Assembly (NCBI GenBank): GCA_022266195.1 | Contig: WHVY01000005.1 | Coordinates: forward strand, 5,828,001 to 5,892,000 | From: Tetranychus cinnabarinus | Lineage: Eukaryota > Arthropoda > Arachnida > Trombidiformes > Tetranychidae | Length of the DNA stretch: 64,000 nucleotides | Direction: 5' to 3' | In this document: positions 38,806 to 48,935 of the stretch, piece after piece | Layout: every line of letters starts with the position of its first letter | Position numbering within the stretch: the stretch's first letter is position 1 | The notes under the pieces: generated by a model | Databases searched by the model: none | Told to the model about the DNA's origin: nothing | Seen by the model: the letters and a program-made list of their open reading frames with translations, nothing else | Translations under genes and position numbers: made by a program

Positions 38806-39916
38806 TCGAAAGTATTAATACCTTGACCTGAATCTTCAGTATTTACACATTTGTTAAATTCAGTGCGAAAACATGAATTATTAAACAAGATTTATAATTG
38901 TTTTTATTTAAACCAGTCATTTGCCAATTTGGATGACTATCAATCAAAATGAATCTAAACCTAATTCTCACAATTTATCTGTTTTTTTTTCTTAATGGAT
39001 TATATTTATCTGTCCGGGAAAATGTTTTATTTGTTCCGATGACTAGATTTATGTATTTCTGATTAACTCAATCAGACATTTAAGCTTCCCAATCAATATA
39101 AAAATATCGCAAATGGTGCTTTATCACGGGTCATTGTTCTGACTGGGTTTTAACAACATGAAATTGTAGTAAATAATAGAGAAAAGTAAAAATATTGACA
39201 TTTATTGTTGCCATTTGTCGCTCATTCACGCTCTTGTTTCTTATTATATTATTAATATCGACAAAGACATGAACTATGAGTTAATTTATGTTAATGAAAT
39301 AATCATCGACATTCCAGTGATTAAAGAGTAGGTTAAATTAAATGTTGATTATCATGAAATTGAAGAATCAAACCTTGTAAGTGTATCATTTTTATGTCAA
39401 TTACAATTATTTCCATTTCCTCGCGATGAAGTATTGATACATCTTCAATTATTAATAACTTGGCCTTTCTCCCATGTTCAGCGATGAAAATAAAATTTTT
39501 TCATCGGTTACAAAATTGTAGTACCAAAATGATTTATGAATGAAGCAGAATGTAGTCAGAATTTTTGTCAAGACACAGATACACGAGCTTTTTTGAACAA
39601 ATGTAAAGATATAATAAATTATGATGTTATACATTTATGTAAGAAGGATTTACTTGTGTAATTTCATTGTGTAACTTTTGTTTCTACATTTATCAGTAAA
39701 AATATTTCGAAAAAATAGAGTAAATTATTTTAACAAAAAAAAACTTGATCAAGACTTTGAAAAATGACTATTGAATAAAAAGATTTGTAACTGAGGAATC
39801 ATTGGTGACCTGAGAATAGTGTCAATTGAAGAATAATCACAGATAGTTGAAGTATAAAATTAAATTTAGGATGAAAAATTGATCTATTTAGATATTGACT
39901 ATAGAGCTTTGACTTA
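38806..39916. other. Intergenic; duplicated 3' flank of GPI-type gene A
   Basis: Up to about 39430 it matches the 3' flank of the gene at 56699 (57746-58330). From about 39675 it enters the direct duplication that carries the Gly/Ala/Lys-rich gene. No gene of its own. Confidence 0.6.
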
Positions 39917-40985
39917 TTAACCAATCAATCCTTTTCCACCAGTGACACCCTTCTTAACACCAGCAACACCAGCAGCACCAGCGGCCTTCTTAAATCCTGC
40001 AGCACCAGCAAGTCCAGCTTTTCCTCCTGCCTTTGCAGCTGCTCCAGCGGCGAATCCTTTCTTGCCTCCTTTAGCACCCTTCTTGAATCCAGCGGCACCA
40101 GCAGCACCAGCAAATCCTCCTTTAGCACCCTTACCGCCCATGGCTCCACCAGCAGCACCATAACCAGCAGCTTTACCGAATTTGAATCCTTGGCTCATTC
40201 CGAACTTCTTGACAACTCCCATTTTCTTGTTGAATCCAGCACCACCGGCCTTTGCGAATCCTCCTTTCTTTCCGAATTTCTTACCGAAAGCTCCAGCAGC
40301 GAATCCTTTCTTTACTGCAGCACCTTTCTTGCCTGTCAAGTGGATAATCAGTTATTCAATGAGTTTAGTTGACTTGAGCAAATGCTTGTAGTTTAATGAA
40401 CTGAAATACCATAGACTCATTTACTTGGTAGATTGTTCAATTAAAACATCTAAGTTTACTGTCTTACCTCCAGCGGCTCCAGCGGCTCCAAATGCGGCAC
40501 CACCTTTAGCTCCTTTAGCTCCTGCTTTGAATCCAGCTTTACCTATGAGAATTAATATTTCAAGTTTAATATTTTTGTTGATTTTTGTCTTATTTTGTTT
40601 TAATTTTCAACACTTACCTGCTTTGCCTCCTTTGAACCCTGCTGCTGCTGCACCTTTCTTTCCAGCTTTGTGGGCTACCACTGCTGCTCCTCCTTTACCA
40701 CCCACAGCTGTTTCGGCTTCTTCTAGATCTGAACCAATCTCTCTTTTGTTTCGACTTTCGATTGGAGATTCATCAGCTGCATCAGGTTCGAAGTTTTCCT
40801 CAGCATCATCTAATTCACTTTGGTCGGAATCTTCAGACTGACATTTTGCAACTTGTACAAACATCATTGAGAATAGAGCAAGTAAAAGAACCTAAAGTCA
40901 AAATGGAAATAAACAATTTAGATCAATATCATTCAAAATTTAGTAATAGTTGGTGAAATTTCACACTTACCAATCGCATGTTCAT
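39917..40985 (-). CDS. Secreted Gly/Ala/Lys-rich protein with acidic propeptide (GAK1)
   Basis: Four minus-strand exons, 40985-40971, 40891-40618, 40542-40468 and 40332-39917, give 259 aa. The tiny first exon encodes MNMRL and completes a signal peptide with VLLLALFSMMFVQVAKC (residues 1 to about 22). An acidic segment rich in Asp/Glu/Ser follows (23-51), then a furin-like site RNKR (52-55), then a basic body made mostly of Gly, Ala and Lys with GFKKGAKGGKKGFAAG-like repeats. In the middle sits a non-repetitive core GVVKKFGMSQGFKFGK (about 160-175), invariant in all three copies of the window. The layout suggests a secreted structural or adhesive protein stored with an acidic pro-segment that is cut off: silk, cement, cuticle or eggshell are possible. 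The family is not recognised by name. A probable TATA box lies at 41165-41158. Confidence 0.85.
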
Positions 40986-41157
40986 TTTGATGGAGTTTTT
41001 GTTGAGTCTTTTAGGAACAAAAATTTGAAAAAATCGCAACTGTTAACAGGGCACGAGATAAGTCAAAAAGCTTTGGTTTGGAGCTGTAGTTGTTGTTTTT
41101 ACTTTACTTGTTAGATGGTTGAAACTGAACTGATACTTTTCTCTTGGTTTCAATTAT

Positions 41158-41165
41158 TATTTATA
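41158..41165 (-). promoter_or_regulatory. Candidate TATA box of GAK1
   Basis: TATAAATA on the minus strand, about 175 bases before the ATG at 40985. It is conserved in the duplicate at 55444-55437. Confidence 0.5.
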
Positions 41166-41700
41166 CTTATTCACCAATAACCAGGATCACATTGGAACAT
41201 TATCAATGGAATGGTTTCCCGTTGGAAATGACCTTAACAGGAGATAATCTTTGAAGCAGATATCGTTCACGGGATAACCCGTTTTAAGAACTTATAATAA
41301 CTTTCAACAATAATGGAGGAGGAGGAAGTATGCTTTTTTGGGTTCAAATCAACCTTTCATAGATATTTGTTGATTTTGATGAATGATCTTGAAATAAGGT
41401 CCAATGCACTTACGAGGTGTTCAAACGGGTATGTTAAACTTTGTGGCTTTATATCTAGAGAAATAGACGCCAGATTGCGGTCATTTTAATGTATATTAAT
41501 TAGTTTTATCAGGAATTTGAAGGTTTCTAAAAGACAGGACATTCAGAAGCGACACGAAAACGCTTACCCAGCTCGAAAAAGCAGTTTATAATGCGATTAT
41601 AACATTTCAATGTAAACTTGTAAATTGTTTGACAGTGCTAATTGTAAAGGGCTGAGGGTATCATAGTACCTGCATCATTCATTCCCCACAAAAATCTATT

Positions 41701-42380
41701 TTCTCCAAAATAAGGATAATTTCAATCAGACCATTACTGATCTCGACCCAGGAATAAGTGGAACTGCATTTACTTCAATGATAAACTCTACTGTTCCTGG
41801 ATTATAAAGATGAATGACTATACATTTCCTTATGAATTGATTGACCCAATCTGTACCTGCTGCTGCAACTAACTGCAGTCAGCTACCTGCAATTGTTGAA
41901 CCATTTGTCGATGGATATCAATACAAAGCTGTTGGATCAGAAAAGTATCTGTTGATTGCTAGAGTAACAAATGAGACAACTGATTTCTTGTTGAAAGTTA
42001 ATGGACAGACTGAAGAGAAGAGATCGGTTGAAGGGAAGATAAAAAGTGACATAAGCATAAATATTGAGTGCAATTTCGAGGAAGGAACCTTTACCATGTC
42101 CACAAAGACTTATGGCACGAAAAGCAATGGTTGGTATCTGAATGTTGGGAGAATCGATGGGGATGAATGCCTCTGGTCATTATCTGATGCATTGGAAGTT
42201 CATTCGTTTCCAGCAAAACTCAAGGAAACAACTTATCAATTGCAGATTATTGAAAACAAAAGATTTGTTCATTATGATGAAAACAATTTCAGAATAACAG
42301 CACCTACTTCTGCTTCCAGTTCATTAACTATCGCCAAATCATTGTTGATTGTCATGTTATTTTCTGTAATTTTCATATAA
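41701..42380 (+). pseudogene. Decayed copy of the GPI-type family (copy B)
   Basis: The 5' end up to about residue 105 is missing. 41707-41840 still shows the block encoding DNFNQTITDLDPG and a frameshifted relic of NGTAIYFNDKLYCSW. A deletion removes the region after ELID (the DPPQYYISESGY block), shifting the frame into TQSVPAAATN. From 41841 the frame is open to 42380 and encodes the last 179 residues, including the C-terminal TSASSSLTIAKSLLIV tail. There is no ATG or signal peptide. Its 3' flank (42381-42700) matches the flank of the gene at 52062. Confidence 0.8.
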
Positions 42381-43480
42381 TCGAAAGTATTAATACCTTG
42401 ACCTGAATCTTCAGTATTTACACATTTGTTAAATTCAGTGTGAAAACATGAATTATTAAACAAGATTTATAATTGTTTTCATTTAAACTAATCATTCACC
42501 AAGTATTATATTATAATAATATCCAACTCTCGACTTGCTGAATCACTATTTTTTTATCTATCGAATAAAAGTTGCATCAACTGAATGAAGAGCACTCCGA
42601 GAGATGTAGAGAGTTATCGATTCCATCGATACGGGTCATTGAATAGTTTGTGCTAGAATCGATAAGATTCGCATGAATGGAAAGCGCAAGAATTTTTCGA
42701 TTCCTTGTTTACAGAAAAAACTAAAAGGGAAATCAGCATAACTTTAGCAACTCAGAATTAAGATACACGTAATTGACTCTTCCAGTTATTTCAGTGCTTG
42801 AAAAAGACTAACTCAGTTAATTCATACTTAATTGATGTAAAAAGAACCTCAAACTTGGAAAAGTTGCTTGAATGCTTTAAATTTTAATTTTATTGAAGCA
42901 TTGATTCTAATCTATTACCTTGCGTTGATTGCAAAAAATATCGATTACCTGAGTAATCGAGAATCACCCATCTCTGTGAGAATGGAATAGAAGTTGATTA
43001 TTATTCTGCGATGCAACAGAGTGAGCTTTGTTAAACACGAAGTGAACGAAGTGACTCGGTTTATTAACAAGAAAAGTATAAACTAGTGTTTATAATACAT
43101 ATTGGTCATGTTCTGAAAAATTTTTCAGACAGGTTGATGTTTGTCACATGCTCATATCACATGCTGGCCAAAACGTATGAGTGTTTTCATGAGGGGTAGT
43201 TGCTCAAATAGTTTTGAGGAAATTCGATCATCTTTTCAACTTGAGTAGAATTTTGAATTGCAACAATCATCAACCAATCACAAAATTTTCAAAGTGACTT
43301 GGAATGACCTTCAACTTATATTATTTTGATCCGCGGAAGCTTATGGTCCGAATTCGAGGTCTATAGCATCAACTGATGTTATGGCAGTTGTTACGTGAGT
43401 TATGACACCAAACAGGAGTAAAATGAAAAAACGATAAGTATATCAAACTTTTCACTCAACTTGGTCTTAATTAAGTTGAT
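42381..43480. other. Intergenic; partly duplicated flank before the Merlin element
   Basis: About 42480-42700 matches 53165-53220 and 53805-53960 near GPI-type gene C. The remainder to 43480 is unassigned AT-rich sequence. Confidence 0.5.
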
Positions 43481-44121
43481 CAGCTAAAGGCTATACTTCC
43501 GAAAACGTGTCATCGGCGGACAGTGATCAGAACTTGTGTCCGAAATAAAAAAAGCATGAGAAATTCGAATATCATATCGAAAATTTGCGCATACGCAGTG
43601 AAAAAAAGTTATACGTGAAAACTTTCATAAGTGTATTACAGTGTCTTCCATGGATTTAACATTGAAAAAACTGTAAAATCATTCAGAAACATAAAACTTG
43701 CAAAAAACAAAAAAGACATAACCTAAACTAACCTAACCTGCCTAAACTCAAACTTACCAATCAGATAACGGTAATGCAAATGGTAAAACGTTTTCAATCA
43801 TCAGATTGGCCAGTTTGACTCCCGTCTGAAGCTAAAAACGTTTGACTTCATCTCGACTAATTGCATAAGCAGACTAATTGAAGTAAGCACGAGTGCATAC
43901 GCAATTAAAAAATTCAAATTATAATTTAAATTAACAATTTTGGCTTAAAAAGCGAAAGACAATTCTTCTTCTTTCAACATTATTACACATGCGCGATACT
44001 TGCAAACTTAAACTTAAACTAATTTATCAACTCTGTTTCAGTTCACTTATTGACGTTCTTGAGTCAAGTTCAAAGAATTTTTTTACAAATTTTCTTTCAT
44101 TTCTTGTTTTTTCAATTAAAT

Positions 44122-45119
44122 ATGGCCTCAACTTCTCGTTCCACTGAAAAGTTTTATAATTTTCATCGTCTTTTAAGTGAGATGCCGGATGAAAAAGCCG
44201 CAATTGAGTGGGCATTCCGTCGTGGCCTAGTGCCAAAAAAAGCCTGGTGTGCTGAGCACAACAAAGAAGTCTCAGTTTCTCGTGGCCCTCTATTTGGGAT
44301 TTTCAGATGTCGTGTCACCATAAAGGGTCGACAATACGACCACACTAATGCAGCCCCCACCAATACATGGTTTGAGCGCCTACATACAGATGTTAGGCAG
44401 CGGTTGATTATAACTTACTGCTTTTCGGCTGGCTTTTCGTTCCAACAGACAATAAACGAAGCCAGTATTAAAGACACCACTGTTTCTTCAGAGACAGTTA
44501 GTGATGTCTTCTCATATTGTCGTGAAGTCTGTATGGCTGCATTGGATTCAATTTACACTGCTGAAGGACAAATCGGTGGAGATGGAATCATAGTCGAAAT
44601 CGATGAGTGGTAAATTGGTAGGCGAAAGCATAACACAGGAAGGATGGTTGAAGGGCATTGGATCATTGGTATGATAGAGAGGAATGGTGCAAAAGCTTAT
44701 CGTTTGGAGATCTGCCCTAACAATTGTCGGAGTCAAGAATCATTACTACCTTTGATTCAAAAGCATGTTGCCCCTGGTACAGAAATTCACACCGACCTTT
44801 GGAGAGGCTATTTCAATCTTGCCGACTATGGTTATACTCATAAAACTGTTAACCATAGTGAGAATTTTGTAGACCAGTAACTGGTGCTTACACACAGAAT
44901 ATAGAATCGAGTTGGCGATCTCTACGTAAGCGTTTATCGAGAGGTGGGATCAGAACAAATTTAGATCTCCATTTGTGCGAGTTTCTTTGGCGACGCCATT
45001 ATCGCCTATTGAACTTTGATCCATTCAAAGCATTAATTTTAAATATTAAAAACGTTTATCCTGGGCTGCCTCAAAAGCCTTTAGAAAGCTGTTCATCAAC
45101 TGACAGCCAAGAACAATAA
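44122..45119 (+). pseudogene. Merlin / ISXO2-like DDE transposase with a stop and a frameshift
   Basis: The ATG at 44122 starts a frame with an N-terminal CxxH-type region (WCAEHNKEVSV, then FRCRVTIKGRQY) and the ISXO2-like catalytic domain. The first Asp is in VEIDEW, the second in EIHTDLWRGY and the Glu in NIESSW. The frame is broken twice. A TAA at 44611-44613 directly after the first catalytic motif interrupts it, and the same frame resumes. Near 44875 one base is missing, so reading must move to the frame starting at 44877, which runs to the stop at 45117-45119 and includes the conserved LCEFLWRRHYR end. The protein cannot be made whole from this copy. Confidence 0.85.
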
Positions 45120-45677
45120 AATTTCATCTATTTCATGAAAAATTTCTCAATAAAAATATGATTCAACCTTGAAAAATTGTTTATTTTTATTTTCTATTAA
45201 CTTTAAATTGTAATAATATTCGCTTAGGCTATTCTGCATATTACGAACCTTGTTTGATTTTGTGAAACTTGATGTACATACTTATTTTGTCATTAGATTT
45301 AGATTTATGAAATCCCCACAATGCTTACTTTCTGGAGATATCGGAAGTGACTTATATCTCAGGACTGGGTATTTTAAGCAAAAATGGCCAGAATGAAGGA
45401 TATTGAGTATAACTGAAACATATTATAGGAGAATATGATTGGCATACTTGCATCGTCCATTCATCAGTTTTGGTTCTCGCCACGCAAAGAATTTAACGGG
45501 TTGGTGTGGTAAATAATGGAAAACCTAGAAAAAGGCAATGTGAATTAAACATGGATTCTCGCGTCGAGACACGCAGTATTCTGTAACGCCAGCTCTCGAT
45601 TACGAACACAACGAATAGAATCCATGCTGAACTACTATACAAGCAAACTGTGTTTGCAGGCATGGAGCAGGCCAGTA

Positions 45678-45779
45678 GGGTTTGGGAAAGCCCCACCCCA
45701 CCCCCTGCCCTAGGATACATCGGCGCTGAGCGCCGATGTATCCTAGGGCAGGGGGTGGGGGTGGGGCTTTCCCAAACCC
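45678..45779. repeat. 50-bp near-perfect GC-rich palindrome (hairpin)
   Basis: The left arm 45678-45727 and right arm 45729-45779 are reverse complements apart from one extra G, with a one-base centre. The arms carry GGGTTTGGGAAAGCCCC at the outside and GGATACATCGGCGCT at the centre. This is far richer in G and C than anything around it. It lies inside the Merlin element, 3' of the transposase. Confidence 0.95.
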
Positions 45780-45799
45780 GCTCGGCTGCTTCGCAGCCT

Positions 45800-46130
45800 C
45801 GCAAGTAGCCCCCACTCGTGTTAGTCCGTCTAACATATTAACATTACCACCCTACCTATCTAGCTGTGGTACCTCACCATACCAAGCACTACTACCTAAG
45901 CACTAAGTACATCAACCTACCCTACCTTACTATGTCCTGCCTTGTCATGCCCTTACCTACCTAACCATGCCCTAACCAACGTATCCTGACTTACTGTACT
46001 CATGCTTACCATATCATACTATGCGTTACCGTATGATACACATCCTACTCTAACCTGCCCTAATCTAACTACCCTAAATTAACCTAATATCCCTTACTCT
46101 ACATTAGCCTGCCCTGACCATCCCTAACAT
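45800..46130 (+). repeat. Degenerate CCTA/CCCTAA-type tract
   Basis: A run of loosely repeated CCTACC, CCTAACC and CCTTACC words, and a shorter one on the left at 43715-43750 (AACCTAAACTAACCTAACC). It is part of the Merlin element interior; it is too irregular to be telomeric. Confidence 0.5.
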
Positions 46131-47164
46131 ATCCTGAATTTTCACATGCAAGTCTATGGCGAATTTCAATTTGTAATTTTTCCAGGGGTGTGCAACCTAA
46201 TTTTGCAATGATATCTTAGCTGTTGGCAATTTCAATGATCAGATATCCCTCAAAAGTCACAATCACATACAAAATGATGTTTACTATACAATGATATGCT
46301 ATTAAATATAGTTGAGGTAAGATGATAAGTGCTTAAAGAAAAAAATCTGCAAAATTACTGTTTTTCAATGATCGACCTTCTTAGACTTAGACTTTACTAC
46401 GCATGCGTGTACCTTTATGGAATTTCACCTACATGTAGAACTTGTCAGCTAACGAATAATATACCATATGTGCATCTATCTATTCTTCTTTCTATCTATC
46501 GTCATGCGATATGCGCCAATTCCGGTATCTCTGGAAGTAAGCATTTTCGCAAGTAGAGACCTCATAAATCGAAATCTCATAACAAAATAAGTATGTACAT
46601 CAAGTTTCATCAAAATCAAACGGGGTTCGTAATATGCAGTCTTACCTTGGCTTATTTTCTATTAAATCAAATGCGAACAAATTTTGATACTTAAATTAGT
46701 CTGCTTAGAGAGAGGTCAAACGTTTTCAGCTTCGGTTAGGTTAGGTTACTGGCAGTTTTGCACGCTTTTTTTCGTCTATGTGTGTTCGGCAATAATTTAC
46801 AGTTCCATGCATGTTATTTCTATGGGAGACACTGTAAAGCATTTACAATTATTTGCATCGATAACTTTTTCATGTGCGCATGCGCAAATTTTCGATGTGA
46901 TATTCGAATTTCTCATGCTTTTTTTAGTACGGACACAAGTTCTGATCACTGTCCGCCGATGACACGTTTTCGGAAGTATATCCCAGCTAAACGTTATTCG
47001 ATGCTAGCAACAAGTCATCTTCTATTGATTATTAATTACACGCATTTTTCATTTGAAAATGATGCGAGTAAAATTATGAGATCACACACGATCAAAGAGT
47101 AAAACAAATCAAAGATTATTACTCTTTGCTCATGATAAATGTATTTATCTGATGCATCTCAAGA

Positions 47165-47325
47165 TATGCAGAGATAAATGGAACTGGTGTTTATGTAAAT
47201 GGCAAAATATACTGTCCCTGGTTAACAAGCAACTTTACATCACCTTATGAATTGATTGATCCACCTCAATATTAAATCTCGCGGATACCAAAATTATTAC
47301 AACTTGAGCCAAAATTCATTTATAG
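47165..47325 (+). pseudogene. Fragment of the GPI-type family beside the Merlin element
   Basis: About 160 bases translate to EINGTGVYVNGKIYCPW, then SPYELIDPPQY, then a stop, then a frameshifted relic of the NLTQ region. It matches residues of about 124-175 of the intact proteins. Neither 5' nor 3' parts are present; the large inverted repeat begins about 135 bases further on. Confidence 0.75.
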
Positions 47326-47460
47326 GTAAGGTTGTACGAGAGTCTGTCAGCTTACTTGTTCTCACGCTAAACTGCAGCTTAACAAGCTAAGCAACAAGCT
47401 GACTTGACTTACTGGGTAAAAGGGACAGCGGCCTCTATGGGTTAGTAATAATCTTTGTTA

Positions 47461-48927
47461 AAGGAGGGTCTCTCATTTTTTTCACTTTTTTATCCTTTCG
47501 AGTTAAGATCTCAACTCTTTTTTGAAAATAGATTCAGCGATGAGGATTACAAAAATCTTGTTTATTTTTTTCTGAGATCAGCGGTTTTTGAGATTTTTAA
47601 GGTCAAAGTGCGCAACTTTCGGGTCTACTGCAGGCCATGCGATAGCATATTAGATTTTTATATTTAAGATTTATGCAGAATACATTTAGCGCAATCGATC
47701 GTAGCTATCAAAAGTTTTCTATCCACTGCGAATGCTGAGATATTCAAGCTCGAAAAAAGTCGGACAAAAACGTCGCTTGCGGCCCCAGCTTATAGTAGCG
47801 CTTTCTCGCTTTATCGCGTTAATGTACTCATGATTGCCCACAATTATGATCGGAAAATTCTCGATAAACTATTAAGATAAGGGAAAAAACCTGCATAGAA
47901 TAAAACGCTCACGTCCATGTTAAAGCCCATAGAAGAAAAATAAAGTTCTCAGAATCAAATGGTTTTAAGGATTCTAGCATAATTTTGTATGCTAAACTCA
48001 AATCTGAAATCTATTTTCTATTATGTTCAGTCGGTATGCTTAAAATAACGTTGACATTATTTCATTCTGAACTCTTTGTTTTCCTAATAACTTTTAGCTG
48101 CATGTAGATAGAAATCTTTAGATTTGATATTTATGTTGTACGAAGAACACTAAATACGAAAATGACCTTCAAGACACACATAGAGGTCAAAAAAGCCAAT
48201 GACCTTGTATGACCTTGAAACTTGGCTTTTAGGAATTGCTGGTCATTTAACATATTATGACTTTGGAATCAAGTCTGCAAGTCGTCTTGTTCAAGAGTTA
48301 TGCGGGTGAAATACACTTGCCTTACTTTGAAAAGAATGCATATTTTCCAGACTATAGTTTTTTTCCCTACAAAATAGATTTCAGATTTGAGTTTAGCATA
48401 CAAAATTATGCTAGAATCCTTAAAACCATTTGATTCTGAGAACTTTATTTTTCTTCTATGGGCTTTAACATGGACGTGAGCGTTTAATTCTATGCAGGTT
48501 TTTTCCCTTATCTTAATAGTTTATCGAGAATTTTCCGATCATAATTGTGGGCAATCATGAGTACATTAACGCGATAAAGCGAGAAAGCGCTACTATAAGC
48601 TGGGGCCGCAAGCGACGTTTTTGTCCGACTTTTTTCGAGCTTGAATATCTCAGCATTCGCAGTGGATAGAAAACTTTTGATAGCTACGATCGATTGCGCT
48701 AAATGTATTCTGCATAAATCTTAAATATAAAAATCTAATATGCTATCGCATGGCCTGCAGTAGACCCGAAAGTTGCGCACTTTGACCTTAAAAATCTCAA
48801 AAACCGCTGATCTCAGAAAAAAATAAACAAGATTTTTGTAATCCTCATTGCTGAATCTATTTTCAAAAAAGAGTTGAGATCTTAACTCGAAAGGATAAAA
48901 AAGTGAAAAAAATGAGAGACCCTCCTT
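47461..48927. repeat. 557-bp almost perfect inverted repeat with 353-bp loop (foldback element)
   Basis: The arms 47461-48017 and 48371-48927 have exactly the same length and are reverse complements with very few differences (I noted two substitutions, near 47536/48852 and 47904/48484). The outer ends read AAGGAGGGTCTCTC. The loop 48018-48370 has no coding potential. An 11-base direct repeat CTTGACTTACT is found at 47403-47413 and 48925-48935; it could be a target duplication with a shifted left end, but this is uncertain. The type is a foldback DNA element or a recent palindromic duplication. If transcribed, it would form a long double-stranded RNA. Confidence 0.9.
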
Positions 48928-48935
48928 GACTTACT

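Larger units (their letters stand above)
39675..41700. repeat. ~2.0 kb direct duplication, copy 1
   Basis: Nearly identical to 53960-56020. It includes the whole Gly/Ala/Lys-rich gene with introns, promoter and both flanks. Small indels occur in the introns and beyond the promoter (for example near 41300 against 55570). Confidence 0.85.
43481..46991. mobile_element. Complete but dead Merlin (IS1016-type) DNA transposon with target duplication
   Basis: The element proper is 43489-46983 (3495 bp). Both ends read GG(C/A)TATACTTCCG inward and are flanked by the same 8 bases CAGCTAAA (43481-43488 and 46984-46991), the 8-9 bp duplication expected for Merlin. The terminal inverted repeats are long: about 120 bp very similar (43489-43612 with 46860-46983), then weaker matching inward to about 43886 on the left and 46690 on the right. 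The interior holds a broken transposase (44122-45119), a GC-rich hairpin (45678-45779) and a degenerate CCTAA-like tract (about 45800-46130). It is inserted in the array of secreted-protein genes. Confidence 0.9.

Noticed and set aside
39942..40391. Pro/Ala-rich plus-strand open frames opposite GAK1 (and likewise opposite GAK2 and GAK3)
   Set aside because: Antisense shadows of Gly/Ala codons (GGN/GCN) of the minus-strand genes; the signal peptides and splice sites support the minus strand only.
45493..45836. Two overlapping minus-strand open frames rich in Pro/Arg
   Set aside because: They arise from the GC-rich palindrome and its flanks inside the Merlin element and have no family signature.
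45800..46130. CCTAA-like tract as an internal telomeric repeat
   Set aside because: The words are irregular and do not form a tandem TTAGG or TTAGGG array.
47455..47667. 70-aa open frame in the left arm of the 557-bp inverted repeat
   Set aside because: No recognisable domain or start context; most likely chance within the foldback element.
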